Positions 28,518-36,937 of a stretch of DNA of 47,813 nucleotides are shown one piece after another. The notes beneath the pieces are model-generated. The model saw nothing but the letters and a program-made list of their open reading frames with translations, was not told the DNA's origin and searched no databases. Location: positions 1 through 47,813 of the forward strand of contig JAJYDN010000017.1 in NCBI GenBank assembly GCA_021777535.1. The letters run 5' to 3'. The translations under genes were made by a program, and so were the position numbers. Origin of the DNA: Pseudomonadota bacterium. GTDB taxonomy: Bacteria; Pseudomonadota; Gammaproteobacteria; Acidiferrobacterales; Acidiferrobacteraceae. Every line of letters starts with the position of its first letter. The first letter of the stretch is position 1.

Positions 28518-29732
28518 TCAGGAACTGGCGCGGCTCTGGCGGCCGTGGACAAATAATCCGCTCACGCTTTCTGCAACAAGCAGAAAGCCCACTGCAGCCA
28601 CCATCCAGAATACCCCCCGCGCCCCGATGCGGCTCAACTCCCAGCCGCCAACCGCGGCGCCGATGAAGATGCCCATGAACTGGAAGACCGAGTAGACGCC
28701 GCTCACGGTGCCACGCAGTTCCGGGCCGGTGGTGCGGCTCATCATCGACGGCAGCAGCGCCGATGCGAGATTGTATCCCGTAAAAAACGCAGTCGACGCG
28801 ACCATCACGAGCCAGAAATGACCAGGCCATGCCGCCACGGCACCCGCCCCGGCGAAGATCAACAGCCCGCTTGCAGCCAGCATGACGAGATGCCTTTTGT
28901 GCCGCTCGGCAACGATCACCGGATAGACCATCAGGGCACCGGCCACTACCATCACGGGCACATACACAAGCCACAACCGGCTGGTGGGAACATGCAGGAC
29001 GCGCACAAACTCCGGCGACAAGACGACAAAGCTCGCCCCGAGCGTCAACTGCAAAAGAAAAATGCCGACACTCACCGTAATGACCGGCATCCTCGCCAAG
29101 ACTCGCAGAACCGACCGCCAGTCACCTGCAGCCGACCCCTTTTCCGTTTCGACGGGCGGCACCCACCGGAACAACGCCCACAGCGCCACCACACCCAGGG
29201 CGGCCGCACCGAGGAAAGTGCCCCGCAAACCGCCCACACCGTAGATCAGCGGCCCCAAGGCGACACCGAGGACATAGGCAAGGCTGATGCTGCCGCCGAT
29301 CGCCGCCATTGCCTTGGTGCGGTGGGCCTCGGCCGTGAGATCCCCGGCCATCGCCAGCAGGACGGCCGACACCGCACCCGCGCCCTGGAGGACACGGGCA
29401 ACGATCACGCCCGTCATCGAATCCGAAAACGCGCCGAGCAGCGAGCCGCCGATAAAGAGCGCAAGCCCCAGCGAAACGACCGGCTTGCGGCCGAAACGGT
29501 CGGACGCATATCCAAAAGGAAACTGCAGCAAGGCCTGCGCCAGTCCGTAGATGCCGACGGCGAGACCGAGGAGGAAGGGGGTGGCGCCATGCAGACGATT
29601 GCCATCAAGGGCGAGAACGGGCATCAGCATGAACAATCCGAGCATGCGCGCCACATAGATCGCGCTCAGACCCATCACCGCCCGCCGCTCACCACGCGAC
29701 ATGCGCATGCCAGGTCTTTCTTTGGCGGCCAT
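28518..29732 (-). CDS. Major facilitator superfamily transporter (YajR/CtaT-like position)
   Basis: A 404-residue 12-helix MFS protein. Motif A is clear between helices 2 and 3 (GYASDRFGRKPV), and motif C-like glycines follow in helix 5 (LAYVLGVALGPLIYG). The fold resembles YajR-type drug/proton antiporters but lacks their C-terminal soluble domain. It starts 21 nt after the stop of ctaB and is the third gene of a ctaA-ctaB-MFS set. As I recall, acidophilic iron oxidisers such as Acidithiobacillus ferrooxidans have an MFS gene called ctaT at this place. The substrate is unknown; a link to heme or copper handling is inference from context. Confidence 0.88.
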   Translation of the reverse strand: MAAKERPGMRMSRGERRAVMGLSAIYVARMLGLFMLMPVLALDGNRLHGATPFLLGLAVGIYGLAQALLQFPFGYASDRFGRKPVVSLGLALFIGGSLLGAFSDSMTGVIVARVLQGAGAVSAVLLAMAGDLTAEAHRTKAMAAIGGSISLAYVLGVALGPLIYGVGGLRGTFLGAAALGVVALWALFRWVPPVETEKGSAAGDWRSVLRVLARMPVITVSVGIFLLQLTLGASFVVLSPEFVRVLHVPTSRLWLVYVPVMVVAGALMVYPVIVAERHKRHLVMLAASGLLIFAGAGAVAAWPGHFWLVMVASTAFFTGYNLASALLPSMMSRTTGPELRGTVSGVYSVFQFMGIFIGAAVGGWELSRIGARGVFWMVAAVGFLLVAESVSGLFVHGRQSRASS

Positions 29733-29753
29733 ACTGCTATTCCTCGAGGTTCG

Positions 29754-30713
29754 TCAGATCTTCAAAAGCCCCGACGTCTGAACGAAATGCCCAAGAATCA
29801 GAGCCGCAAATAATATGAAAAGGTAACTGATCGACACGGCGAACACCCGCCGCGCATAACGGTCCATCTCTGGCCCCTCATGCATTCTGCGCAGGCGCAG
29901 CGTCATGGCCAGATACCAGACACCGGTGACGAGCGCCGCCGCACCATAGATCCAGTCGTGCGCAAGATACGCCGGCACGAGACTCACAAGGAGGGTCGCC
30001 ACCGCGTAGCGTACCACCTCCCGGCGCGTCCGCTCGACACCATGGGTGACCGGCAACATCGGCACACAAGCCTTCGCATAATCCTCGCGGCACGAAATCG
30101 CGAGCGGCCAGAAATGCGCAGGCGTCCATGCAAAGACGAGCGCCACCAGCCACAAGGGCATGGCCTCGATCCGGTCACTCACCGCAACCCAGCCGATGAG
30201 CGGAGGGAGTGCGCCCGCAAGGCCGCCCCAGACGATATTCCACGGGGTCGCGGGCTTCAGGTAGAGCGTATAGACCACACCATAACCGACTGTGCCCAGC
30301 AACGTCAAAACCAGGGTGAGCTCATTGGTGCCCCACCACAGGATGGCCACCGACAAGGCCATCAGGATGCCGGCAAATCCGGCGGCCTGGGCGCGGCCAA
30401 TCCGCCCATCGACGAGCGGGCGCCGATGCGTGCGGTTCATGTGCTGGTCAAGCTCCGGCTCCACCAGCTGGTTTATCACGCCGCCCGCCCCGCCCGCGAA
30501 GGCGATGCCGGCGAGCGCCGCGAGCGCCGCGAGCCAGTGCTGACGAAAGCCCGGGGCCAGCACTTCCCCTACCGCAGCCGCGAAAACGAGCATCGACACG
30601 ACGCGCGCCTTCGATAGCACCAGGAGATCCTGCACGCGCATCACAAGCGGCGAGCGTGGCGGCATGATGAGGCTTTGCACCCCGTCATTCCCATGCACAT
30701 TCGCTTCCATCAT
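29754..30713 (-). CDS. ctaB: Protoheme IX farnesyltransferase (heme O synthase)
   Basis: CtaB (CyoE) is a polytopic UbiA-family prenyltransferase that attaches a farnesyl group to heme B, giving heme O for terminal oxidases. The prenyl-diphosphate site reads NQLVEPELDQHMNRTHRRPL, matching the NxxxDxxxD pattern with the middle Asp replaced by Glu, a change seen in some members. The second motif is LAISCREDYAKACVPMLPV. About eight helices are present. The frame is open to 30776, but ATG 30713 or the adjoining ATG 30710 follow GGGGTAAGG and give about 318 residues. It starts about 63 nt after the ctaA-like stop. Farnesyl diphosphate is also the precursor for the squalene synthase at 36.9 kb. Confidence 0.94.
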   Translation of the reverse strand: MMEANVHGNDGVQSLIMPPRSPLVMRVQDLLVLSKARVVSMLVFAAAVGEVLAPGFRQHWLAALAALAGIAFAGGAGGVINQLVEPELDQHMNRTHRRPLVDGRIGRAQAAGFAGILMALSVAILWWGTNELTLVLTLLGTVGYGVVYTLYLKPATPWNIVWGGLAGALPPLIGWVAVSDRIEAMPLWLVALVFAWTPAHFWPLAISCREDYAKACVPMLPVTHGVERTRREVVRYAVATLLVSLVPAYLAHDWIYGAAALVTGVWYLAMTLRLRRMHEGPEMDRYARRVFAVSISYLFILFAALILGHFVQTSGLLKI

Positions 30714-30776
30714 GACCTTACCCCCCACTTTGTGCCCCATCACGGCCCACGGCCACGCAATGGCCCGCCGCTTCAT

Positions 30777-31682
30777 TCATCTCCACTGGAACACCACCGC
30801 CGTCGTCATGAGCAGCGACATCGTCTGATGGAAGGCGACGATGCCTCCTGGCGTCTTCGGCTGCAGATTGACGGCCTGGAAAAGGAAAAAACCCACGGCC
30901 GCCTGGAAAAGCACGAGCCAGAAGGCGACAGGATAGGCGGGCATCAGCCAGCCCAGCGTGCCGATGACGAGCAGGGCGGCCAAGGCATGGACGACAAACA
31001 CCCACTGCGAGGCCTTCTGTGGACCATAGAACGCCCCGATCGGACGACCGAAACCCCGCTGCCCGGTCACCATCCCGCCCATGAAGACGGCAAACAGAAT
31101 CGCATGCAGGGCAATCGTCTGCCTCAGAAAAACCCAGACCGGTAACCCGGGGGCGGCCAGCGCGACCAGATAGGTAAGAAACACGCCGTATGCGAGCAAA
31201 CCATGTGTCCCATGCACGAAAGCAGGCGCACGCCCGGCCAGTACATAGAGGGTACCCATGCCAAAGAGCGCCGTGACCACGATCAGCCCGAGGCCCATGC
31301 CCGTCGCCGCACCGGGCGCAAGAATCACGAGCAAGACGGCGACCAGACCCACTGCGGTCGCCACCAGACGGTGAGCCGCCTCGGGATCGCCGCGCAGCAT
31401 GAGGACGAAGATGTTCCGCGTGTAGGGCCACTGCGTACCCAGCGACAATCCGAAACCGAAACCCTCCACCAGACTCCCGAGCAGGATGAGGGCTGCCGCG
31501 AATATCACCTCGGTGACCATGAGACCGTGCGCCCATGCCACCGCGCCGCCCAAAGGATTCGTCAACCCGCGCCATAAGCCGGCCACCATGGCGAGCGCCA
31601 TGAGGATCAAGATGCCCGCATTGAATCCGCGAACCACAGGGGTGACTTCACTTTCGACGACACCCGCCTGCACCTTTGCCAT
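30777..31682 (-). CDS. ctaA: CtaA/COX15-like heme A synthase
   Basis: A 301-residue eight-helix membrane protein. The family uses paired histidines to hold hemes and oxidises a methyl of heme O to the formyl of heme A. Here Glu101-x-x-His104-Arg matches the E-x-x-H-R motif near the start of CtaA proteins. Further histidines occur in later helices (His193, His232, His285). The sequence is diverged, so the call rests on this pattern plus the position directly ahead of ctaB. If correct, the organism makes an aa3-type or related oxidase. It is the first gene of the ctaA-ctaB-MFS unit, and the region before it carries repeated and palindromic elements. Confidence 0.8.
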   Translation of the reverse strand: MAKVQAGVVESEVTPVVRGFNAGILILMALAMVAGLWRGLTNPLGGAVAWAHGLMVTEVIFAAALILLGSLVEGFGFGLSLGTQWPYTRNIFVLMLRGDPEAAHRLVATAVGLVAVLLVILAPGAATGMGLGLIVVTALFGMGTLYVLAGRAPAFVHGTHGLLAYGVFLTYLVALAAPGLPVWVFLRQTIALHAILFAVFMGGMVTGQRGFGRPIGAFYGPQKASQWVFVVHALAALLVIGTLGWLMPAYPVAFWLVLFQAAVGFFLFQAVNLQPKTPGGIVAFHQTMSLLMTTAVVFQWR

Positions 31683-31809
31683 ACGACTCCCTCAGCCGTG
31701 CCGGACCTCGCCGCGCACATCCGCTCCATTAGGCCGCCAGCATGCTTCAGGGACAGGCGGTCGGGCTTTGGGCGGATTGCTGCAAGGATATCGGCTGTAT
31801 GAGCGCTGC

Positions 31810-31838
31810 ATTGTGGTGTAAGAACTGCCATAATGCAA
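31810..31838 (-). promoter_or_regulatory. Possible promoter of the ctaA-ctaB-MFS unit
   Basis: On the minus strand TTGCAT (31838-31833) and CACAAT (31815-31810) are separated by 17 nt. Each matches 4 of 6 consensus bases. It is weak alone but lies in the AT-rich patch just downstream of the tandem 9-mer, as expected for an activated promoter. Confidence 0.3.
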
Positions 31839-31854
31839 TAAGAACCCGTCTAAA

Positions 31855-31872
31855 TCCTCCACTTCCTCCACT
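31855..31872 (-). repeat. Tandem 9-bp direct repeat upstream of ctaA
   Basis: On the minus strand AGTGGAGGA occurs twice head to tail (31872-31864 and 31863-31855) with no spacer. It ends 17 nt before the putative -35 box. Tandem direct repeats about one helical turn apart just upstream of a -35 are typical of response-regulator binding. The regulator is not known. Confidence 0.5.
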
Positions 31873-31888
31873 AAGTCTATGAATTAGA

Positions 31889-31905
31889 ATGGGATCCGTT
31901 CCCAT
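31889..31905. promoter_or_regulatory. Interrupted palindrome upstream of ctaA
   Basis: Arms ATGGGA and TCCCAT are separated by 5 nt. The element lies 16 nt upstream of the tandem 9-mer on the minus strand and could be an operator for the same promoter. Chance occurrence of a 6-bp arm is not excluded. Confidence 0.35.
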
Positions 31906-32203
31906 CCATGAGGGCCTGCAGTGCGTGGCACGCGCGAAAGCGCAGACACGTCCCCGGAAGGGAATCTCCGGATGCCCGGGACACCAGCCGAGTCATGCGG
32001 CCCAACTTGCGGGACACCGGCAGCATCCCGCGCCAAAGCGGCCCGACCACCGAGCATGGGCCATGTAGGCGACACGGTGCGCCGCGCCGGGCATGAGGGT
32101 GAACGGGGCACTTGGCGGGGACCGGCGCAACCGGCTTGGGACTCGAGGCGCGTATCGGCCTCCTGCCACCGCACCCAAAGGACGACCAGGGCACCCAGGA
32201 CGA

Positions 32204-33130
32204 TCAGCCGACAGCGGTCTTGCCCGTCACTGGGGACCAGACCCTGCAGAGTTCCGGCAGCCTGCGCCCGAGCTCGGCTTCGAGCGCGGCGAGCTCCGGC
32301 GTATACAAGTCAGCCAGATACTGCCGGGCGCGCGCATCGAGCGGCGGTTTTGGCGCCTCTTTCTGCATCCAGTGCTCCCAGATGTATTCGCCGAGACGGC
32401 GTGGCACCACATGCTCTCCCAGGAAACGGCTTATGGGGCTACCGGCCAGGCGCCGTGCCCACTCACCCTTGGGGCTCCGGTAATGGTTATGCGCCGTATC
32501 GGTATTGATGGTTTCGATCGGCCCCCCGGCGATACCAAGGAAGTGTCCGATGGACCGCAAGGTACCGCGCGGATCCTTCTTCAGGTCTTCGAGCAGCAAA
32601 ACGAGTACCTGATCGGCCCCGAACACCCGCCGGTAGCGGCGAATCTGTTCCGTATACTGACCCAGTTCCACATAGAGCTGCGACACGCCCCAGCCTTTGT
32701 CCGGACGCAGCCAGTCACGCTGCAACGCCTCGAAAAACGGCTCCTCGATCGCCCCTTCGGAATAGTCCATGAGATACTGCGCATAGGCGCGCTCGACGGG
32801 ATCCCGCAGGATGACGATGATGCGTGCAGCCGGCGATACGGCATGGATCCGCGCAGGGGCATCCGGCGCCCACAAATACGACGGACTCGCATCGCCGCGC
32901 CATGGATAACCCTCCCCCTTCGCATACAGGCGCCGGTAAGCGGCTTCGTCGTTGATGTACGTGATAAGGTGCGTCTGCTCTGCCGACGGCTGCGGGCAGG
33001 AAAAAAAATGCGGCTCCTTCATGTCAGGAAAAAATATCTCGGGGTGCTGTCCGAGATACGCATACAGAGACGTCGTGCCGCTCTTGACTGCGCCGACAAT
33101 ATAGAGATTAGGCCATGTCCAGCCTGCCAC
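32204..33130 (-). CDS. Sulfotransferase at the distal end of the hopanoid operon
   Basis: A 308-residue PAPS-dependent sulfotransferase of the bacterial NodH/heparan type. The 5'-phosphosulfate loop is at residues 11-23 (IVGAVKSGTTSLY). The 3'-phosphate motif is IVILRDPVERAYAQYL around Arg109. The serine usually found there (RAYS) is Ala117, an oddity. A KEPHFFS segment and the terminal part fit the family. Such enzymes sulfate sugar or lipid hydroxyls. The GTG start at 33130 is supported by a strong AGGAGGGGG about 7 nt upstream. It begins 40 nt after the stop of the second HpnL-like gene on the same strand, so it is probably transcribed with the hopanoid genes. That makes a sulfated hopanoid or co-exported lipid a reasonable but untested product. 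Confidence 0.85.
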   Translation of the reverse strand: MAGWTWPNLYIVGAVKSGTTSLYAYLGQHPEIFFPDMKEPHFFSCPQPSAEQTHLITYINDEAAYRRLYAKGEGYPWRGDASPSYLWAPDAPARIHAVSPAARIIVILRDPVERAYAQYLMDYSEGAIEEPFFEALQRDWLRPDKGWGVSQLYVELGQYTEQIRRYRRVFGADQVLVLLLEDLKKDPRGTLRSIGHFLGIAGGPIETINTDTAHNHYRSPKGEWARRLAGSPISRFLGEHVVPRRLGEYIWEHWMQKEAPKPPLDARARQYLADLYTPELAALEAELGRRLPELCRVWSPVTGKTAVG

Positions 33131-33170
33131 CGTACCCCCTCCTCATGACAAACGATGTCCGCCATACCCT

Positions 33171-34199
33171 TCAGACCGATCCGGCCTGTGCCTGCACGCT
33201 TTGCGCCATGCGCAAGCGTCGTTCGCCGCGCACCCAGGTTCCAAGAACCGGTACCCCAAAGAAGATTTGCCGCAACCGCCTGGTCAGCGACACGGCGAGC
33301 GCCATATCCATAGGCACGCCGGCCAGCATGCCGACTGCGACCAGCCCGCCTTCCTGGACACCGATCGCGCCCGGCACGATAAAGGCGGCACTCTGCAGCC
33401 CCTGGATCATGCTTTCGAAAAGCACCGCAAGGCGCGGACTCACCACCACCCCGAGAATCCGGAAAATGACCCATACCTCGCAGGCGCCCCCGAAAAGGCT
33501 CGCCAGCTGCCACAGGCCACAGCGCACAATCCGTGGCCGCTGCAGGTAGAGCGTACGGATTGCCTGATCGATCAGCCCCCCCTCGGCGCCGTCTGCGAAC
33601 CCGCGGCCGCTCAACCACACGAAAATACGTTCAACGCGCGCAAAAAGCTGTCCGCGCGTCTGCACGATGAGAAACGCGATCGCGACCGCCGCGGCCATGA
33701 TGACCCCGTAGACCACATCAGACAGGACTCTCCCGTGATGCACGTACGACAGGAGCAGCGCAATACCGAGCAGCGAAAAGAGGATTTGAACGAAGATGGT
33801 CGTCGTCGTTTCGACGACGATGGTCGCCATCGCCGGCGCACCCGCGAGCCCCCGGTGGACGAGCAGACGCAATCCCGCCGCATCGCCACCGACCCGGAAC
33901 ACAGGCAACAGATTGTTGATGGCATCCCGCACGAGCGCCACCCACAGCAGAAAAGCCAGCGGCACCCGCAGCCACGTGCGTACGAGGATCCGCCATGCCT
34001 GTGCGTTCAGGCCGACAACCACGAAACGTACGGGAATCAGCCACAAGAATCCCCACTGCACGGCCAGCAACAGCGAGAACACCCGCTCAAATCCGCTTTG
34101 CGCGATGAGCGCGATGGCACCGCCGAGCCCCGTAAGACCCGCCATTACCGTCAGCATGTACAGCAGCCGCTGTCGTGTCATCCGGTTGGACCCTGGCAT
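33171..34199 (-). CDS. HpnL-like membrane protein (LPG_synthase_TM / flippase-like domain), second copy
   Basis: A 342-residue membrane protein with about seven or eight helices. It has the family segments LVRDAINNLLPVFRVGGDAAGLRLL, VVETTTTIFVQ and the C-terminal VPGAIGVQEGGLVAVGML. These mark the transmembrane domain shared by lysyl-phosphatidylglycerol synthases and the hopanoid-associated HpnL. There is no aminoacyl-transferase domain, so lysinylation is not expected; lipid flipping is the usual guess. It is clearly paralogous to the gene at 38.2-39.2 kb, sharing IRDGINNILPVARVGGE- and PAALGIQEGG-type motifs. ATG 34181 is an alternative start. It lies 64 nt after hpnG and 40 nt before the sulfotransferase. 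Confidence 0.85.
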   Translation of the reverse strand: MPGSNRMTRQRLLYMLTVMAGLTGLGGAIALIAQSGFERVFSLLLAVQWGFLWLIPVRFVVVGLNAQAWRILVRTWLRVPLAFLLWVALVRDAINNLLPVFRVGGDAAGLRLLVHRGLAGAPAMATIVVETTTTIFVQILFSLLGIALLLSYVHHGRVLSDVVYGVIMAAAVAIAFLIVQTRGQLFARVERIFVWLSGRGFADGAEGGLIDQAIRTLYLQRPRIVRCGLWQLASLFGGACEVWVIFRILGVVVSPRLAVLFESMIQGLQSAAFIVPGAIGVQEGGLVAVGMLAGVPMDMALAVSLTRRLRQIFFGVPVLGTWVRGERRLRMAQSVQAQAGSV

Positions 34200-34263
34200 A
34201 CCGGCAAGTATTGACCCTCATGGCGACGGGTGACAATCCCGCGCTCTTTATGCACGCACGGCC

Positions 34264-34956
34264 TCAGGAGCCAGCGAGCGCACGCGCAACCCTGCCAAGC
34301 GTCCGCTCGGCCTTGTGCGCCGAGCGCATAAGCGTGGCGATTTCCCCCCATGCGTGCGGAGAAAACCCGAGATGCCGTAAAAACGGCATCCATGCGACGT
34401 CGCCATTGGGACGCACCGACGCGGTGACGGCGCGCGGCAGCACCGTATCCGCATCATCGACGACCGCCCGCACGACAATGAAGGGCCGTCCGCAGCGGAC
34501 TGCGGCCGCGGCAACCGCCGCGCTCTCCATATCCACGGCACAGGCGCCCGAACGTGCGCGCAGCGCGCGCTTGGCATCGCAGTCCGCAACGACGCCCGCG
34601 GCGCTCACAAGCAGGCCGCGCACGGTACGCGCCCCTGCCCGCTCCGCGACCCACCGGCTCGCCGCTTCGTCGGCCCCGTAACATGATCCCGCGGCATCCA
34701 TCACAGACGAGGCGACCACGAGATCGCCGGCACGCAAGCCCCCGTCGAGACCACCGCACGTTCCGAAACTCACGAGACCGCGTGCGCCCGTATCGATCAG
34801 CCTCTGCGCGCCAAAAGCCGCCGGACCAGCGCCCATCCCGCTTACCATCACATGCCTGTCCGGCGTGACATTCCGCAGGGAACCAACCGGCCACCGTCTG
34901 CCGGTCAAAGCGGCGCATTCCCGTGGCAGCGCGCACAGAAAGCCCCAGCCGTTCAA
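34264..34956 (-). CDS. hpnG: Hopanoid-associated phosphorylase HpnG
   Basis: A 230-residue member of the purine nucleoside phosphorylase / MTA-SAH nucleosidase fold. HpnG removes adenine from adenosylhopane to give phosphoribosylhopane, the second step of side-chain building (established for the family). Visible motifs are VSGMGAGPAAFGAQRLI (phosphate and ribose site), VSFGTCGGLDGGLRAGDLVVAS, and the purine-site segment CAVDMESAAVAAAA with the Glu expected to contact ribose. The frame is open to 35076, but that part overlaps shc. I choose TTG 34956, which overlaps the shc stop as TTGA and leaves the natural N-terminus NGWGFLCALPRE. Its substrate requires HpnH, which is not in this window. Confidence 0.88.
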   Translation of the reverse strand: MNGWGFLCALPRECAALTGRRWPVGSLRNVTPDRHVMVSGMGAGPAAFGAQRLIDTGARGLVSFGTCGGLDGGLRAGDLVVASSVMDAAGSCYGADEAASRWVAERAGARTVRGLLVSAAGVVADCDAKRALRARSGACAVDMESAAVAAAAVRCGRPFIVVRAVVDDADTVLPRAVTASVRPNGDVAWMPFLRHLGFSPHAWGEIATLMRSAHKAERTLGRVARALAGS

Positions 34957-36902
34957 TGTGCCTGATGGTTTCGGTAGCACGCCAGCGCCCACAACGGGAA
35001 ATAGCGCGCGTAGCCGTGATATTTCAGGTAGAACACGCGCGGAAAACCGGGGGCCGTATAGTGGACGTCCCGCCATGACCCATCAGGGCCCTGCGTCTTC
35101 AGGAGATACTCGATGGCGCGCTCGATCCGCGAGTTCTGCGGCTCGCCCGCCGCCATGAGCGCAAGCAATGCCCATGCCGTCTGAAACGGCGTGCTGGGGA
35201 TTCCCTGGCCGGCGAGGCCGGCGTCACTATAGCTGTCGTTGCTTTCGCCAAAGCCGCCGTCGTCGTGCTGAACCGAATACAGCCACTGCACGGCGCGCTG
35301 GATCATGGGATCAGCCGCCGCCACGCCTGCGGCTTTCAGTCCGACCAGTACCGACCATGTCCCATAGATGTAATTCGTACCCCAGCGGCCAAACCACGAA
35401 CCATTCGCCTCCTGCTCCTTGCGCAGATAGACGAGCGCCCGATCCAGCACCTTCTGATACGCAGGTGTGTCCTTGACAAGGCGCGCGAGCAGGCATACGC
35501 ACCGCCCGGTTACATCGCTCGTCGGCGGATCGAGCAAGGCGCCATGGTCGGCGAAGGGAATCTCATTCAGATAATAATGGGTGTTGTCGACATCGAACGC
35601 AGCGAACCCCCCGTTGCGCGACTGCATGCCGGCAATCCATTCGCCCGCCCGGTCGACCGCCTCGGCGTAGACCGGATCTTCCGCCTCGAACATCGCCCAT
35701 CCGACAACACTCGTGTCGTCGAGATCCGGATAATGACCATTCTCGAACTGAAACGGCCAACCACCGCCGCGCAGTTGGGGCCTCTTGCTTCGCCAGTCTC
35801 CCGGCGCATCCAGCAACTGCTTATCCTTCATCCACACCAGGGCACGGCGGATGGCATCCTTATGCCGTTCAGCCCCTGCCGCCTGCAGGGCCAGACAGGC
35901 AAGGCCCGTGTCCCAGACCGGCGACACACACGGCTGACAGTAAGCCGAATCACCGTTTATGACGAGCAATTTCTGTAAAGCTTCCAGGGCAGTTTTCCTG
36001 TACGGATGGTCGGCGGAATAGCCGCGCACATGCAGGACTTCGTAGGCGTTCACCATCGCCGGGAAAATTGCCCCCAGCCCCCCGAGCCCGTTCAGCCGCT
36101 CGATGATCCAGCGGTCCGCCTCCGCGAGCGCCCGCTCACGCAGCCGCCAGGCAATCAACGGCTCGAGCCGCTGGGCGGCGCGCTCCAGCCAGAAGAGCAC
36201 CCGGTTCATCGCCGAGCGCATCGGAAAATAATGCCGCTCCTTTTCAGGGTCCACCACGAAGAGTTCGCGCACGCCGATACCGAGCGGGTTTCGCGCGCGG
36301 ATCTTCAGGCTGCAGAGAACCAGCAGGGGGACCACGACCGTACGGGACCAATAGGACACACGCGCAAGATTCACCGGAAACCAGTCAGGAACCAGCATGA
36401 GCTCCACCGGCAAGAACGGAATTGCCCGCCATGGCACCTGACCGAACTGGGCGAGCGCAATGCGCGTAAAGACGTTCGCCCGCGCAGCGCCCCCATGGGC
36501 AAGAATCGCCTCGCGCGCCATCACCATGTGCGGCGCCTGGATGTCGTCGCCGGCAAGTTTCAGGGCGTAGTAGGCCTTTACGGATCCGCTTATATCGAAG
36601 GCGCCGCCGTAATAAAGGGACCACCCTCCTTCGGCGACCTGGTGGGCGCGCAGATGCCGCGCGAGCCTGGCCTGCAGATCCTCATCGATCTCGTCCAGGA
36701 AATGCATCATCAGGATGTATTCGGCGGGAATCGTGCAATCGGCTTCGAGCTCGTAGCACCAGTACCCCTCCGCCACCTGCTCGCCGAGAAGCGCCTTTTC
36801 CGCCCGCTCGATCGCCGTGTTCAGGCGCGGGTTCGTGAACCGGGCGGGAGACGGCTGCCCCTCTCCCTCCCACTGCCCCACGGGAACCGTCTGGCTCTTC
36901 AT
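34953..36902 (-). CDS. shc: Squalene-hopene cyclase
   Basis: Shc is a monotopic membrane enzyme that cyclises squalene to hopene and hopanol in one cascade. The 649-residue protein is of normal length (630-720). The catalytic acid motif DxDD is present as Asp393-Leu-Asp-Asp396 (PDLDDTSVVGWAM). Several QW repeats are visible, for example EGGWSLYYGG, NGGFAAFDVDN, NGSWFGRWG, DGGFGESNDSY and DGSWRDVHYTA. The C-terminal GFPRVFYLKYHGY is diagnostic for bacterial Shc. ATG 36902 (MKSQTVPVG) is preferred over the TTG at 36923 because AAGGGA lies 10 nt upstream. It follows squalene synthase by 35 nt and overlaps hpnG by 4 nt, so substrate supply, cyclisation and side-chain building are coupled. Confidence 0.97.
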   Translation of the reverse strand: MKSQTVPVGQWEGEGQPSPARFTNPRLNTAIERAEKALLGEQVAEGYWCYELEADCTIPAEYILMMHFLDEIDEDLQARLARHLRAHQVAEGGWSLYYGGAFDISGSVKAYYALKLAGDDIQAPHMVMAREAILAHGGAARANVFTRIALAQFGQVPWRAIPFLPVELMLVPDWFPVNLARVSYWSRTVVVPLLVLCSLKIRARNPLGIGVRELFVVDPEKERHYFPMRSAMNRVLFWLERAAQRLEPLIAWRLRERALAEADRWIIERLNGLGGLGAIFPAMVNAYEVLHVRGYSADHPYRKTALEALQKLLVINGDSAYCQPCVSPVWDTGLACLALQAAGAERHKDAIRRALVWMKDKQLLDAPGDWRSKRPQLRGGGWPFQFENGHYPDLDDTSVVGWAMFEAEDPVYAEAVDRAGEWIAGMQSRNGGFAAFDVDNTHYYLNEIPFADHGALLDPPTSDVTGRCVCLLARLVKDTPAYQKVLDRALVYLRKEQEANGSWFGRWGTNYIYGTWSVLVGLKAAGVAAADPMIQRAVQWLYSVQHDDGGFGESNDSYSDAGLAGQGIPSTPFQTAWALLALMAAGEPQNSRIERAIEYLLKTQGPDGSWRDVHYTAPGFPRVFYLKYHGYARYFPLWALACYRNHQAH

Positions 36903-36937
36903 AATCCCATCATCCCTTCGCAAAAAGTCGCACGCAC

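Larger units (their letters stand above)
31683..32203. other. 521-nt intergenic region between the hopanoid-side sulfotransferase and ctaA
   Basis: The right 300 nt (31906-32203) follow the sulfotransferase stop. They contain overlapping small frames on both strands with no ribosome binding site, start context or family similarity; I see no gene or terminator. The left part holds the control elements of the cta genes listed separately (tandem 9-mer, palindrome and weak promoter) in a locally AT-richer stretch (about 31800-31900). A leader of about 120 nt would separate that promoter from ctaA. Confidence 0.65.

Noticed and set aside
31921-32508. 195-codon plus-strand frame between ctaA and the sulfotransferase
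   Set aside because: It overlaps the sulfotransferase 3' end antisense, has Arg/Pro/Ala-rich content typical of noncoding GC-rich DNA, and no start context.
34957-35076. Long N-terminal extension of HpnG
   Set aside because: It would overlap shc by 124 nt, and its 40 residues have no similarity to the phosphorylase family. The TTG at the shc stop gives the expected length.
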